DNA from: Cytospora piceicola
Lineage: Eukaryota > Ascomycota > Sordariomycetes > Diaporthales > Cytosporaceae
NCBI GenBank assembly: GCA_023375675.1
Contig: JALQBC010000004.1
Location: 124,001 to 188,000, forward strand
Direction of reading: 5' to 3'
Length of the DNA: 64,000 bases
Shown here: in pieces, positions 1 to 11,410 of the stretch
Layout: the number at the start of each line of letters is the position of its first letter
How positions within the stretch are numbered: the first letter of the stretch is position 1
The notes under the pieces: generated by a model
What the model was told of the DNA's origin: nothing
Databases searched by the model: none
The model's input: only the letters and a program-made list of their open reading frames with translations
Position numbers and translations under genes: made by a program

Positions 1-686
1 ATGCTCCTAGTTATTGTATTGTTTCAACTCGTGGTGGGTGTTGGGTCAATCAGTCATGCGGTCAATTCCCTTGTGTTCCTCTATTCCAGATGTCCCATCT
101 CTGCTATGAGACTCTCGCATCCTCTGATGCCTTCTTTCGAGTACCTTATTCTTTCCCACTTCCTCCATCTACGTTGAAGTATACTGCTATGAGAAGAGGT
201 CAATATTTGGACTGATCCCCTCCCCTAAACTGACCAACTTACATGTACCCTTGGATTTTGAAAAGTTGATGACGCCTTTGGACGCTCGGGCTATTCAGTC
301 ACGAGATTCAAAGCACAGCAGTTGCGAATATAGTGCGGAGGCGCATGCATAGCTGCACGGAGACATGCAGCTAAGACCTCCGGGACCAGGAAATCTTGAA
401 CAAAAAGCATGTTGACTGACAACGACCCCGAGAGATTGAGGTGAAATGCGGGGAAGTGCAGACAGTATCTAGACATTGCATTGCCATCTTGGTACGTCAC
501 CTCTGGTCGGTCCGTACAGTCAATTCTATTACATGAGCACATGCTTGCTGTGTCCCAGGTGAAATCTACAACTATTGCATTCTCCTATTGACCGTGCTGT
601 ATGACTGGGAAAGCGACGTTAACCAGTGAGCCGGAAGGACATGATTTCCTCGCTTGAAAAAAATTGATTCAAACCCTTTGAAAAAT
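1..686. other. 5' intergenic region, no gene seen
   Basis: No supportable coding region on either strand. The open frames are short, lack family resemblance and have no splice-linked continuation. The right part must include the promoter and 5' leader of the GH92 gene that starts at 687. No clear core promoter element could be identified. Confidence 0.6.
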
Positions 687-3385
687 ATGCAGTCGCCGTC
701 GTATCTTCTTACAGCCTGCCTGGTTATAATCGTGGACTCTGTCTGGCGAGTCTCGGCATACGTCGACTACTCGCAGTACGTGAATCCGCTCATTGGGGGC
801 AGCGGTCCGACCGAAGGCCAAGCCTGTAAGTTGTATCGAGACGAGTCCCACCCCGTTAGGCTCCATGTAACAAGGCCGCTGACATTCGGCTTGGCTCCAG
901 ATGGAGGAGGCGACATATTCGTTGGTGGAGCTGTGCCGTTTGGGGTCGCCAAGGTCGGCATCGACACGCACGAAGGCTTCGGAAAGTACTCAACCCTGAA
1001 CGGAGGATGGACTCCGGGAGGGAACGTCACGGGGATCTCAATGCTGCACGAGAGTGGGACAGGCGGTGCTCCCAAGTACGGCATCATCCCACAAATGCCC
1101 TTGACAAGCATTGCTTTTCCTGTGAACTTGCTCGACAATCGGACCTATTCACAGCGTCGTGTGGTTGAAGACACAGCCCGCGTAGGATACTACAGCACGC
1201 AATTGCTGAACGGGGTGACAATAGAGCTCTCGGGTGCGAGACACTCCGGCTTTTTGCAGTACTCATTTGCTGCGGGCGAGAAACATATCCTCGTGGACCT
1301 CTCACACTACCTACCCAGTGAGGTAGGTGGATACACTGTGCAACAATATCTGGGCAGCTCCCTCAATGTCGACGGCGCTGAGTACTGGGGCTCCGCCACC
1401 TACGGGGCTGGTTGGAACGAAGGGGCGCCGTACACAGTCTACTTTTGTGGAAGTTTTGACACACAACCACTCCAGTCGCAAACATTCACTGGGAGGAATA
1501 CTGAGCCGATGGTGCGGTACCATACGTTCAGCGACGAAGGTCCTCCGGAGTCTATCTTCAGTGACGATACCTCCGAATCGTTCGCTGAATCCGGACCCTT
1601 AGGCGATCGTGTCGGAGCAATCTTCAGTTGGGAGAATGAAGCTGCCAGCACCATCAAGTCCCGGGTCGGTATATCGTTCATCTCTGTGGCTACCGCTTGC
1701 AACTTCAGAGATAACGAGATCCCAACCTGGAACATCAACGACACCGTGGATGCAGCAGTGAAGGAGTGGAATGAAGGCGTCTTCAGCAAAATCCAAGTTG
1801 TCACAGACGAGACTGCCAATACCACCAACCTTCGACTGTTGTATTCCTCCCTGTACTTCATGCATCTAATGCCATCCAATAGGGTGGGAGAGAATCCGCT
1901 CTGGGAATCAGATGAGCCATACTGGGATGATTTTTACACGATGTGGGATATATTCCGCTGTACAGTTAGTCTTTACCACCTCATCCAGCCAGCGAGCTAC
2001 GTGAGCATGATCCGCTCATTGATCGACATATGGCGGTATGAAGGATATATGCCTGATGGACGAAGCGGAAACTACAATGGACTTGTCCAAGGAGGCAGTA
2101 ATGCGGATAATGTCCTTGCCGATGCCTACGTTAAGGGTTTGGGGAAGGATACGGACGATCCTTCAATGGTGATTAACTGGACGGCTGGTTATCAGGCCAT
2201 GCTGAAGGACGCCGAAGTCCAGCCGTACAACACGTTCAGCCCCTTGGACCAGACCGGTAGTCTCAAAGAAGGTCGCGCGTCCTTATATGACTGGATTCCA
2301 CTGGGTTACGTCTCGAACGACAGCTCCACAAGGTCCATATCCAAGACTGTGGAGTACTCCTTAAACGACTACGCTCTAAGCGTCGTAGCCGGCGGCGAGG
2401 GTACACAAGACGATGTCGAGAAATATCTCAACCGCTCGGCAGGGTGGCAGAAACTCTGGAACAACAACATCACCCATGCTGGTTTTATCGGGTTTTTGGC
2501 ACCTAGGCTTTCCAATGGAGATTGGGACTCCCCTGAAACATATAATCCGGCTGTATGTGCCGGGTGCGAATGGGTTGCTATCAGTTACGAAGCAGTGCCG
2601 TTCGAGTACAGCTTTGTCGTTCCCCACGACATGGAGACATTGGTGCAATTCATGGGAGGCGAGGATGAGTTTGAGAGGAGGCTTGACTACATTGTAAGTC
2701 AAACTAGTCACACTTCTGAGCTTCCGTAAGGCTCCTATGACGGGGGGCCCAGCTGACATAGTGATACAGTTCGTACCGAACACCACAGAACAAAACCTTA
2801 ATGAGAACGGGGCTGGCATAACAACTATCATGAACATCGGGTTAGACTTGAGTGTATACCATAGCTATCCTGGGCTGTCCTAACTGACAAGTCGACAGCA
2901 ACGAGCCGGATTTCGCAACTCCCTATCTGTATAACTACCTCAACAAACAACACAAATCCGTGAACCAGACCCGCGCCCTCACACACCAGTACTTTCACGA
3001 CGCACTGTACGGAGTTCCCGGAAACTCCGATGCCGGTGCTCTCAACTCGTGGCTCATCTGGCAGATGCTCGGGCTATATCCCATCGTCACACAACCGGTC
3101 TACCTGCTTGAGTCCCCGTGGTTCACTGACATCAACATGACAATTGGGCAAAACAAGACGCTCCGGATTACAAGCAATGGAGATAATAAGTCGCTTGGAC
3201 AGAGCGGCTACTTCGTCCAGTCAGTCAAGATCAATGGTGAGGAGTGGGACAAGAACTGGTTCAACCACAACGATATCATGTTGGACGGGGGCACGATTGA
3301 GTTTATTGTCGGGGATGACCAAACTTTATGGGAGAGAGGAGATGTGCCTCCAAGCCCAGGACACCGCGTACTCAACACAGTCTAA
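687..3385 (+). CDS. GH92 alpha-mannosidase, secreted
   Basis: Exons 687-825, 901-2693, 2770-2840 and 2899-3385 give about 829 residues. The protein matches glycoside hydrolase family 92, calcium-dependent exo-acting alpha-mannosidases that trim mannose from N-glycans or mannans. Residues 1-24 look like a signal peptide ending VSA, so it is probably secreted or lumenal. Family landmarks seen: an N-terminal YVNPLIGG followed by a G-rich PFG motif, the W-D-x-F-R block (TMWDIFRC), YEAVPFEYSFVVPHD, and the C-terminal GVPGNSDAGALNSW segment that carries the family's acidic catalytic residue. Length is slightly above the usual 700-800. The frame is open upstream to a TTG at 654, but the first ATG is at 687 and it places the signal peptide at the N-terminus. 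Intron 1 (75 bp) keeps frame and has no stop. Family call is firm; linkage specificity is not determined. Confidence 0.93.
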
Positions 3386-3773
3386 TAGTTCGCGAGAATG
3401 ACATCCGATCCATCTAGCAGCTGTCAAAAAGGAGCACTCCGATAGCAATTCCGAGTCTCGCTTTTTCATGAACTATATGTTGAGTCTTCCATGTGTAAGT
3501 ATGGCGTACGTATTCTACATGGTGTTTGTGCTATGTTATGACTTTTACTAATTCACGGGCATGACCCTTCATCCGCCCCCATGAAGATAGATATATATTT
3601 GAATACAGAAATACTTATTAAGACCATATATCTGCGTCCGTGATTTCAGTCCAACCCAGATAGTAAAAACTTTAGACATTTTCCGTCTCCATCGGTACAC
3701 ATTCGCGTTGCTCTCCCGCCGTTTTGGACCCCAATGTAACAAGATGATCTCGGCCTTGACGAATATAGAAACA
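3386..3773. other. Convergent 3' intergenic region
   Basis: AT-rich spacer between the tail-to-tail GH92 and hydrolase genes; it must hold both 3' UTRs and polyadenylation signals. No gene seen. Confidence 0.6.
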
Positions 3774-4586
3774 TCAATGAGAGGCAATCACCTCTAACAC
3801 AACCTCAGTGATCTTCTCAGGCATGCTAAGAAATGCACTGTGACCCCCACCACACCTAAACACCCTAACCTCGACACCCTCTTCCTTAAGCCTCCCAATG
3901 ATCATCTCCTGATACGGAGGCAGCAGCGCCGTATCACCCTCACAGATCAGATAGCTCGTCGGGATCACCCGCCAGGCCTCCCCGGCCTTCCCGCACTCGA
4001 CCTGCGTGAAGTGCGCTGCCTTCTGATGAGCCACGAGCATGTCCACGCATTGCCCCGCGTCGTCATCCGACAAGTCGTTGTAGAAATAATACCGAGGGTT
4101 CTCCACGTACACCGTGCCGTCTTCTCTGGCGTGCACGAACGGGGGCAGACCGCCACCACACATCGCGGCGAGGGTCTCGCCCTCCTTGAGCAGGAAGCTC
4201 GTCACGAGGATGATGTCGGTGACGCCACCGGCTGCAGGATCCCCGTTGATCGGGTGGGCGAGGTCGCCCACCGCGGCGGTCGTGATGGCGCCCCCATAGG
4301 AGTGCGCCAGGATGGTCAGCTGCGTGCCCCTTGCGGTCTCGGCGGAGGCGACATCCCGGATCAGGGCGATGTCATCCAGGATTGTCTTGTTTGGTGGTAC
4401 CGCATTGTTGTTGGTAGGCAAACAGGGGCAGATTGCCCTTATGCCATGCTTTTCGAGCTCGGCGACGAGCTTCCGGTAGTGTTCTGGGACGTGCCACGCC
4501 CCGGTGACCACCAGGACGGCCTTGTTGGTTTTACTGGTGGCCATGTTGACTGGACCTTGGCGATTCTGCGTGTGGCTTCCAGACAT
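3774..4586 (-). CDS. Alpha/beta-hydrolase fold protein
   Basis: Single exon, 270 residues, ATG at 4586; an in-frame ATG at residue 15 could be the true start. The fold is shown by the nucleophile elbow AHSYGG (Ser96), a preceding VLVVTGAWHVPEHY strand with oxyanion-type loop, a candidate acid in ICEGDTALLPP (Asp218) and a terminal His in GGGHSAFLSMP (His249). This arrangement fits the small fungal esterase/salicylate-esterase-like branch (AB hydrolase 1/6), cytosolic because no signal peptide is visible. Substrate cannot be read from sequence. A 271-codon open frame on the opposite strand is a codon-bias shadow. The neighbours GH92 and AA11 act outside the cell, so no shared pathway is implied. 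Confidence 0.85.
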   Translation of the reverse strand: MSGSHTQNRQGPVNMATSKTNKAVLVVTGAWHVPEHYRKLVAELEKHGIRAICPCLPTNNNAVPPNKTILDDIALIRDVASAETARGTQLTILAHSYGGAITTAAVGDLAHPINGDPAAGGVTDIILVTSFLLKEGETLAAMCGGGLPPFVHAREDGTVYVENPRYYFYNDLSDDDAGQCVDMLVAHQKAAHFTQVECGKAGEAWRVIPTSYLICEGDTALLPPYQEMIIGRLKEEGVEVRVFRCGGGHSAFLSMPEKITEVVLEVIASH

Positions 4587-5224
4587 TACGGTACACCGGC
4601 GGCATGTATTGACTCTATGTATCTATTCTGTCCGGCCTCAATGGTTCCTCGGTGATGCGGAAACCCGTTGACCCCGCCTTGACGTGGAGTTGCACAAGGG
4701 TAGAAGGTGGGAAAAAACTGCGACGCTGTGACTGAAGTGTCACACTGAGCAATGCAGAGTTCCCGATACTGGACCAACAAACTCGCTATTGATCATCACC
4801 GCACTCCACTTGCTCCAGCTCATTGTGTAGCATCCAATGCCGACCTACAGTAGATTTTGCGTCGATTCGTGACAGGTCACTGATTTACATGCTGTCCAAA
4901 GCATCACTTGAGCCGCTGTATGAACGAAAATTGATAATATAATTAAGCGAATAATAGCCCGGGTACATTGCATTCGACCACTAATTACGCCGACGAATAC
5001 ACTACACTTATCGACCAATGGTCCGTGAGCTAATCTCCTGAAATGTCAAATAAAAAGAAATCAAACCATTGAACTTGACAAGACCATACTGTGCTTGAAC
5101 ATCATGTCTGGCCACATTAGTCCTGGACTGTGAGTTCGCCAGATTCCATACCTGAGCCCGCAAGTTACCAGCATCCGCATGCAACAAACAACAATCTGGC
5201 CAGAGTCCGAAGGCGTAGAGCGAG
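4587..5224. other. Intergenic region between hydrolase and AA11 gene
   Basis: Holds the promoter of the hydrolase (reading left) and the 3' end of the AA11 gene. The central part (about 4920-5060) is AT-rich. No coding signal beyond short shadow frames. Confidence 0.55.
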
Positions 5225-5929
5225 CTAGCTGCTGGTTGTATTGGCGCTGGTAGGTGTTGAGCAGGAGGGCCCGATCGGAATTTGGGCAGAATTATCGTTG
5301 ACAGTGACATCAGGACCAGGATTGGGGTACTTGGTGTCCATCCCCTCCCTGTTCTTGCAGCCATTGATGTTTGCTACAAAGATCCCAGGCCGGCTGGCAA
5401 AAGGTATCGGTTCCGTCCCGGGTTGTCCTCCTGAGATCGTCACAACAGCACAGTTCATATACATCTCCCTGTTCCCGAAGAGATTGAACCAGGTCCAGGC
5501 GAAGACGGCCTGGCCGGATGAGGGAGTGTCCAACGGCAGTGTGAAGGAGAACGAGCTGGAGTCCTGGCCCTTGTTAGGACAGCCGCCTTCCCAAGAGTGA
5601 ATCACAGAGAAAGTCGCGCCCGAGTCCGTGGATATGGCAGCCTGACATGAGCCTCCGCCATGCGTCGCTCCACCTCCAAGTGTCATGTTGTAGGTCTGTC
5701 CCGCTGCCCAGTGGGCGACCGGAGTTGCTTCGTAGGTCCCCAAAAGATCGAGACTGCCTTTGCATGGGTAGTTCGAACCGTCCGCAGCCAGGGGATCCGT
5801 AAGGTCATAGTCAATATCGTTGCCAGAGTATGGGTTGTCCTTGTATCGTAGTGCGGGTGGGTAGGCGAGGAGCATGTGTGATGATACTCTACCCAGGAGA
5901 GAGCCGATTAGGATGAGCCTCAAACGCAT
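5225..5929 (-). CDS. AA11-type lytic polysaccharide monooxygenase
   Basis: Single exon, 234 residues, ATG at 5929. A short signal peptide ends at Ser17, so His18 becomes the mature N-terminus (HMLLAYPP), as required for the copper histidine brace. The second brace histidine is His90 in GGATHGGGSC and the axial tyrosine is Tyr157 in REMYMNCA; cysteines are placed as in AA11. AA11 enzymes oxidatively cleave chitin, so the likely role is chitin degradation or cell-wall remodelling outside the cell. Many AA11 proteins carry a Ser/Thr linker and C-terminal chitin-binding-like module. Here the frame ends soon after the catalytic domain with a Thr/Ser tail, so it is a single-domain enzyme unless an unseen 3' intron adds more. 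Family call is confident from the histidine brace; chitin activity is inferred. Confidence 0.9.
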   Translation of the reverse strand: MRLRLILIGSLLGRVSSHMLLAYPPALRYKDNPYSGNDIDYDLTDPLAADGSNYPCKGSLDLLGTYEATPVAHWAAGQTYNMTLGGGATHGGGSCQAAISTDSGATFSVIHSWEGGCPNKGQDSSSFSFTLPLDTPSSGQAVFAWTWFNLFGNREMYMNCAVVTISGGQPGTEPIPFASRPGIFVANINGCKNREGMDTKYPNPGPDVTVNDNSAQIPIGPSCSTPTSANTTSS

Positions 5930-7032
5930 CGTGGCGAAGACAGAGTGATATTTTGTTGGGTGCTTGAGAATAAATTTCTCAATATGATTATTCGCGATCT
6001 TGAATACCTTAATGGGGTTATGTTTCCGACAGTCAAGAAGACGGTGCCATACTGAGGTTAAATATTACATTCCACTCTGTTGTACAGTTGTTTGACGTAG
6101 CAACAGTGACAAACATGCACCGGCAACTCTTAGCTTTCATCAGTATGTCCCCTCAGAATTAGATTTAGTGGAGGACATAGCTTTTGGAAAAGCCGTGGCA
6201 CAAATATCTCCCGTCACTGACGAGGTACGCACAATACGCACAGTACAAACAAATTTGCCGCTCCAATGTGGTCGTCATCTGTGTATCTGTGGTTTGACCT
6301 AAAGCTGAGAGCTCTGATTACAATATCCCCGGTGAGGAGCGTCGTACCTCAGCTGACGTGCCCGCGATGACATGCTGCGAAATGAAAACTGAGCAGTAAC
6401 GAGGAACGGTCGGACTCGAGGGTCGTCTTTAAGATCGGATAGATCCGTCAAGCTACGGAGCTAGCTCCCATATCTACCTAGTAGTCTTATTGACACGCCT
6501 GATTCAAGATCATACCTTCCGTGACACTTCTTCCAGAGGCCATAAATATTCGGAAGATTAGTATGGTAAGAGATGAACGTCGATACCGACTGGAAGAAAT
6601 GTCCTAGTTTGCATCGATATAAGATAGTCTGATAGGCAGAGGCAGCATGCAGGTGGTCATGTTCGAAGGAAGATAGAAAGGAGCTATATGTCAATAAAAG
6701 CACAGACCACAGTCTACTTGCGCCACAAGCCCCGTATTTTGACCTCGGATAAACTAGTCTCCGAATCATCCACCCAATCAACTGAGCTGACTCAACTCGA
6801 CATCTGCGCCACATATCCACAGTGACCGACCAAGTCCAACCCGTTTGAGTTCCCGACCCTGGTCGACGGCATCAACCCTCTCACTCATCAGCAGGAGCAG
6901 TATCAACAGCAGCAGCAGCTGAACATCAAAAACAAACCGTATCCGCCGTCGCCTCCGAGTCGTTAATTTTAACATCTTCAACCGTCGCGTCGCCCCTCTG
7001 ACTGCACGTCGGAGACACTTTTTCACTTCGAG
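5930..7032. other. Divergent promoter region of AA11 and gtr1
   Basis: 1.1 kb between head-to-head genes. The segment just before gtr1 (about 6880-6990) is rich in CAG/CAGCAG and CCGCC triplets. No gene supported; the minus-strand frames at 6461-6820 and 6778-7050 are low-complexity and without resemblance. Confidence 0.55.
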
Positions 7033-8459
7033 ATGGATGAGCCATCTCACCCTTCCCAGCGCTCCCCCGGCGCCCCCGAGATGGCTTCACCTCCCCCTTC
7101 CGAGCAGCTTAAAAAGGCAAAGAAGAGGAAGGTGTTGTTGATGGGGAAGAGCGGTTCGGGAAAGTCGAGTATGCGCAGTATAATATTCTCCAACTACCTT
7201 GCCGTGGATACTCGGCGCCTGTGAGTATATCCCCTCATTCGCTTCTCACTTCACACCTCTCATTTCCGTCTTCATGTTCGCCCGATGGAGGCAACGTACA
7301 ATCTTCGCGCGTTGAGTACAACGAAATCTCATTTCGTGCCATGTTTATTCGGAGAGGGACTCATCTTTCTGTCCTTCTGTTTGCGCCTTGAGCTTGTTGC
7401 TGACTGTATCAATTCTGCAGGGGAGCGACGATCGACGTTGATCTGTCGCACGTCAAGTTCCTGGGCAACCTGACGCTGAACCTATGGGACTGCGGAGGCC
7501 AGGAGGCCTTCATGGAGAACTACATCAACCAGCAGCGTGCGCATGTTTTCAGCCACGTCGGCGTGCTCATCTACGTCTTTGACATTGAGTCGCGCGATGT
7601 CGACCGGGATCTTGCCACTTACGTGTCCATCGTGTCCGCGCTCGCCCAGTACTCGCCGTCGGCCAAGGTCTTCGTGCTCGTCCACAAGATGGACCTGATC
7701 ATGCCCAACATGAAGGAGGGAGTCTTCGATGAGCGGGTCCGCCTCGTGCGCACCAAGACCGCCGAGGCCCTGCAGAACATTGCCAGCCTGATCGGGCCGG
7801 CCGCCAAGCTCGACATCCAGCCGTTCGCGACGAGCATCTGGGACCAGTCGCTATACAAGGCCTGGTCGTCCATCATCCACGACCTCATCCCCAACCTGGC
7901 CATCATCGAGAAGGAGCTCAGCGCCTTGGGCCAGGCCATCGAGGCCGAGGAAATCTTCCTGTACGAGCGCACCTCCTTCCTCGTCGTGTCGACCTGGAAG
8001 TCGGAAGAGGCCGCGCGCAACCCGCACAGGGACCGCGAGGAGCGCCTCTCTAACGTCATGAAGACCTTCAAGAACCGTCTTGCCAGCTGGAGCGGCACCT
8101 CACGCAACTCGGACCAATTCAAGGAGTTCCAGCTCACCCTCGGCACCCTCTTCAGCTTCGTCATCATGACCTTCACTACCAACACCTACATCCAGCTCGT
8201 CCTGCCCCCCGGCGAGGCGCGCCTCAACGCCGCGAAGCTCAATGCGAGGATCGCAGCTACAGCCTTCGAGCGTCTCGACTCGCCTCTCGCCAAGGATGCT
8301 AAGAACTCCGCCGCAGGAGCTGCCAAGGGCGGTGACGCTAAAGGGGTCGCTGCGGCCATGGGTGGGCTGGATATCAGCAGCGACGAGCAAGCTCAGGCTC
8401 TAGGTGATAGCGATCCGAATGTGCGGACTGGTGGCCCTTCCATTGCACCTGCTGCATAA
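7033..8459 (+). CDS. gtr1: Rag-type small GTPase Gtr1/RagA
   Basis: Exons 7033-7220 and 7421-8459 (200-bp intron) give 408 residues. It is the Gtr1/RagA GTPase that pairs with Gtr2/RagC on the vacuolar membrane and signals amino-acid sufficiency to TORC1. P-loop GKSGSGKSS is at 38-46, followed by RRLGATIDVD and the switch-II DWxGGQ-type motif WDCGGQ at 85-90; the base-recognition motif is HKMD, as in Rag GTPases. A Gtr/Rag roadblock-like C-terminal domain follows. Yeast Gtr1 is about 310 residues; this copy has an extra Ala/Gly/Lys-rich tail of roughly 90 residues. The ATG at 7033 is the first in frame and the splice rebuilds RRLGATID exactly. Very confident. Confidence 0.96.
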
Positions 8460-9436
8460 AGTCATAAATACTCTCTACCTCCATTACCCACTCCTTTACC
8501 AACTTGGCGATTCTTGCGATCGACAAAGGCGGCTAAAGACGACGAAAGGTTGTACATCATCACCGACCAACTCCACCAAAAAATCTCTTACGAATTTGAC
8601 GAGCATAAACGACCTCATTAGAACGGATCGGATGAATTTTCTTCATTGCATGGCGTGGCATATCTTGGTCGATCGGATTTCTACGATACCCAGTACTCAC
8701 TCGAGCATTACCAAAAAAACCAAAAAAGTTTGGCGTTGACGGAATCCCTTACCACGAGCACTTCGGATGCCTTTTTCTTTTCTTTCTCCCGCTACCTTGT
8801 TGACTGGTGCTCTAGTGCCATACCTGTGGCCATAACGGCCGGATGGCAACACCACAATGCCTTTCGACTTTTCTCGGGCTTGCATTTTTGGCTTTCACCT
8901 CTGTACCCCTCACTAATGCCCCACGTCTTCCCCTCAAAGTTGGATCGCGGCGAAGAAGGACATGCAGGGCTTGTATTTGTACGATAAAATTGTGCTTGTT
9001 AATGGAGCTTTTGGTTTCTGGTTAGATAGACGGGTCTTGGTTAGTAGATCCTTTGATTTCACGCCGGGTCCCTGATAGAAGAGTGATACCACTTCATCTC
9101 CAAAGGGCGCTCTATAGCTTCGCACAGGGGCATTGGCTTTTCAATAATGAATCAATTTGCTCACCCTCGTTTCTTTTTTTCATGAACGTGACGAGTGTTT
9201 CCAAACGACAAGACGCCACGATCCACTGTCTAAGAGCAAGTAATTCACTGCCCAATGTCGATGAGTGGGCATTCCAAAGTCAAGAATCAAGCATCACGGA
9301 GCCACTTAGACGGAAGTCTATTGTCTAGCCACAGGGCAATCTCAACGCCCCAAAGTCAATGGACTAAGTCCATAATGTCAGCTCGGTTTCTCTCACCGAG
9401 CAGAACACCCAACATGCCTTTAAAACATCAATGAGC
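8460..9436. other. Convergent intergenic region gtr1/shp1
   Basis: Almost 1 kb between the stop codons of two convergent genes, including both 3' UTRs. Several T-rich runs on both strands. Frames of 60-113 codons lack similarity and codon structure. No RNA gene seen. Confidence 0.6.
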
Positions 9437-10833
9437 TCAAACCCACTTGACCACGGCGATACCACCCCGCTTGAACGCATCGATCTCCTCCAGCTTCTGG
9501 CTCTGGTCCGTATACTCCTTGCTCGGGAAGGTCGACTGGATCATGAAAGCCCGGTCTCTCGTATCGGCCGACGCGCTGCGGGCGAACTGGTAGAGATCGC
9601 CGATCGTGTGGGTCAGGTTGAACCGGGCAGGTAGCCGAGAGCCGTCGGGCATCTGGAAGCGGATGGCAACAGAGGGCTGGCTGCTGTCGACGTCCGCAAC
9701 GGGCGCAGGTGCCGCGGCAGGCGTCGAACTGCTGGCGGCGGGCGCTGTGACATTGGACATAGGAACCGAGGCGGCATTGCCGTCTCCGGGCACGGGGCTA
9801 CCGAGCCTGTGCCCATGGCCGCCGAAGGGTCGGTAGATGTGCGGCAGCTGGTGCCAGTCCTCCTCGTGCTGCTGCAGGCGCACGTCGCATCGCTGGCCGT
9901 GCTCAACATCCATAAGGTGGAGGGGCGCGCGACCGGTGCGAATCATCTGCAGGTCCATGGCGTGCTGGGGGTCGTCGTAGCGGCGCAGAGAGCCATCCTC
10001 AATAGAAAAGCCGTCGCGCCACAGGTGCAGGGTGCGTGTCACCACAGGAAGTTCCTCGCTGCGGGGAGTCCGTGGGACCTGGGCATCTGCGATGGTCCGT
10101 GACTCTGTTCCCTCTCCACCGACTGTGACACCGGCGCCTCGGAAGTTGGTTGAGCGAGATGGGCCGGGCGAAGAAGACTCCTCGCTGGTAGCGCGCTTCG
10201 CGTTACTGTTGGGAGGAGTTAGCAAGGGGCTCGTTTGTGTCATGTGTGATATACTATACGCACGCCTTCGCCTTTGCAAGAATGTCCTTGATTACGTTCT
10301 GAGGATCGGCGGCGTTGCGGGATGGATCTTGGACAGCCAGGCCGGACTTCTCGCCGCCAGCAAAGAGGTCTCTAGGCCCCCTGCGATCATTCAGGTCGTC
10401 TTCCTCTTCGTCATCGTCATCATCGTCGTGGTCGTGGTCGTGGTCATGGCCTCCACCACCGATCGAGCTCAATGTAGCCAGGCCCTTCTTCTTAGCAGGC
10501 TTCTTGGAGGAGGAACTGGAGGTCGGGAAAGCGGACTGGGGGGCGGGTCGACCGTCGAGAGTTCGTGGGCCCGTGTACTCTGGCTCTGGGACAGCTTGGG
10601 AGGAAGGACCAGCAGCACTTGCGGGCGTCTCCTCGTCATCGGCGAAGTAGGATCCAACGGCGCCAGACAAGTTCCAGTGGCTGGCTTCGAGGTACTCGGT
10701 GGCCTGCGAAACTGCGTGTCAGTAAAGATATAACTGTGGTCATCGTGTCCAGTCTATGGAAACATACCCTGCTGGCACTTGCGCCAGTCAGCTCACAGAA
10801 CTGCATGACCATGTCATCGTGGGAGTCCGCCAT
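9437..10833 (-). CDS. shp1: Cdc48/p97 adaptor p47 (Shp1), UBA-SEP-UBX
   Basis: Exons (minus) 10833-10768, 10703-10264 and 10205-9437 give 424 residues. It is the p47/Shp1 adaptor that links the AAA ATPase Cdc48/p97 to ubiquitylated cargo in membrane fusion, ERAD and autophagy. Seen: an N-terminal UBA-like helix bundle starting MADSHDDMVMQFCELTG and closing at about residue 45 (YLEASHWNLSGAV); an SEP domain at about 224-289 (RTLHLWRDGFSIEDG, PLHLMDVEHG); and a C-terminal UBX domain at about 346-424 (VAIRFQMPDGSR, HTIGDLYQF, TFPSKEY). The linker at 105-125 contains a His-Asp repeat running into an acidic tract. Length and domain order match family members. Divergent from mim1. Confidence 0.96.
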
Positions 10834-11410
10834 GTTTGCGATTACGGTGCGGGTCGGTTGGACTTGTAATAGAGTCGAAAGCGCGGCCACAGTGGAAGGT
10901 ACCAGGTGGGAGAGTAGAGATGTATCAGTGAGGAAAAGTATCGGGGAAGGGAAAGACGTCCGGGTTTTGGTTATGTGGTGAGGTTGGTTTGAGCTTTGAA
11001 GGTCCCGAGATTCAAAAGTTCGAAAGCTCAAAGGTCGGGAGCTTCCCCGATTACTGCAACCATTAATCATTAAAGCTCTAGGCAGCTGAAAGCCTACGAG
11101 CACACAGCCGTGAACCCCGCAACGGGCCCCAAGTCCAGCCCCAGCAGACACGACTCCACTATGACGGCAGGGGAGCTAGGGCCAGGTTACAGTCCCAAAA
11201 GCTCCCACCAGCCAGGCAAGCCGGGGCATCTCTCACCAATTCACCTGCCCAGTTCAGTTCAGGAACCAGAACCAACGACACTTGACACCGCCCGCCAGCT
11301 CACCAGCTCACCAGCTCACCAGCTCCCCCTTCACACGACCGACACACGATACAGCTCCCTGCCAGATTAGACCTGCAGTCACATTCCCCGCAAAGCACAC
11401 AGCAGCTACA
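10834..11410. promoter_or_regulatory. Divergent promoter region shp1/mim1
   Basis: 577 bp between the two start codons. Contains four tandem 8-bp units (see repeat at 11295) 85 bp before the mim1 ATG. No TATA box is evident. Promoter role is inferred from geometry only. Confidence 0.5.
11295..11326. repeat. Tandem 8-bp repeat (CCAGCTCA)x4
   Basis: Three exact copies of CCAGCTCA and a fourth differing at the last base, in the mim1 upstream region. Could be slippage or a small protein-binding array; no function shown. Confidence 0.9.

Noticed and set aside
3840..4655. 271-codon plus-strand open frame opposite the alpha/beta-hydrolase
   Set aside because: Fully antisense to a protein with clear catalytic motifs; translation is Arg/His/Gly-rich without family features, a shadow of codon bias.
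8646..8987. 113-codon plus frame after gtr1
   Set aside because: Lies in the gtr1 3' region, composition is random and no splice sites connect it.
10032..10733. 233-codon plus-strand open frame with a long Val/Ile run
   Set aside because: The hydrophobic run is the reverse complement of the His/Asp tract of p47, not a membrane helix.
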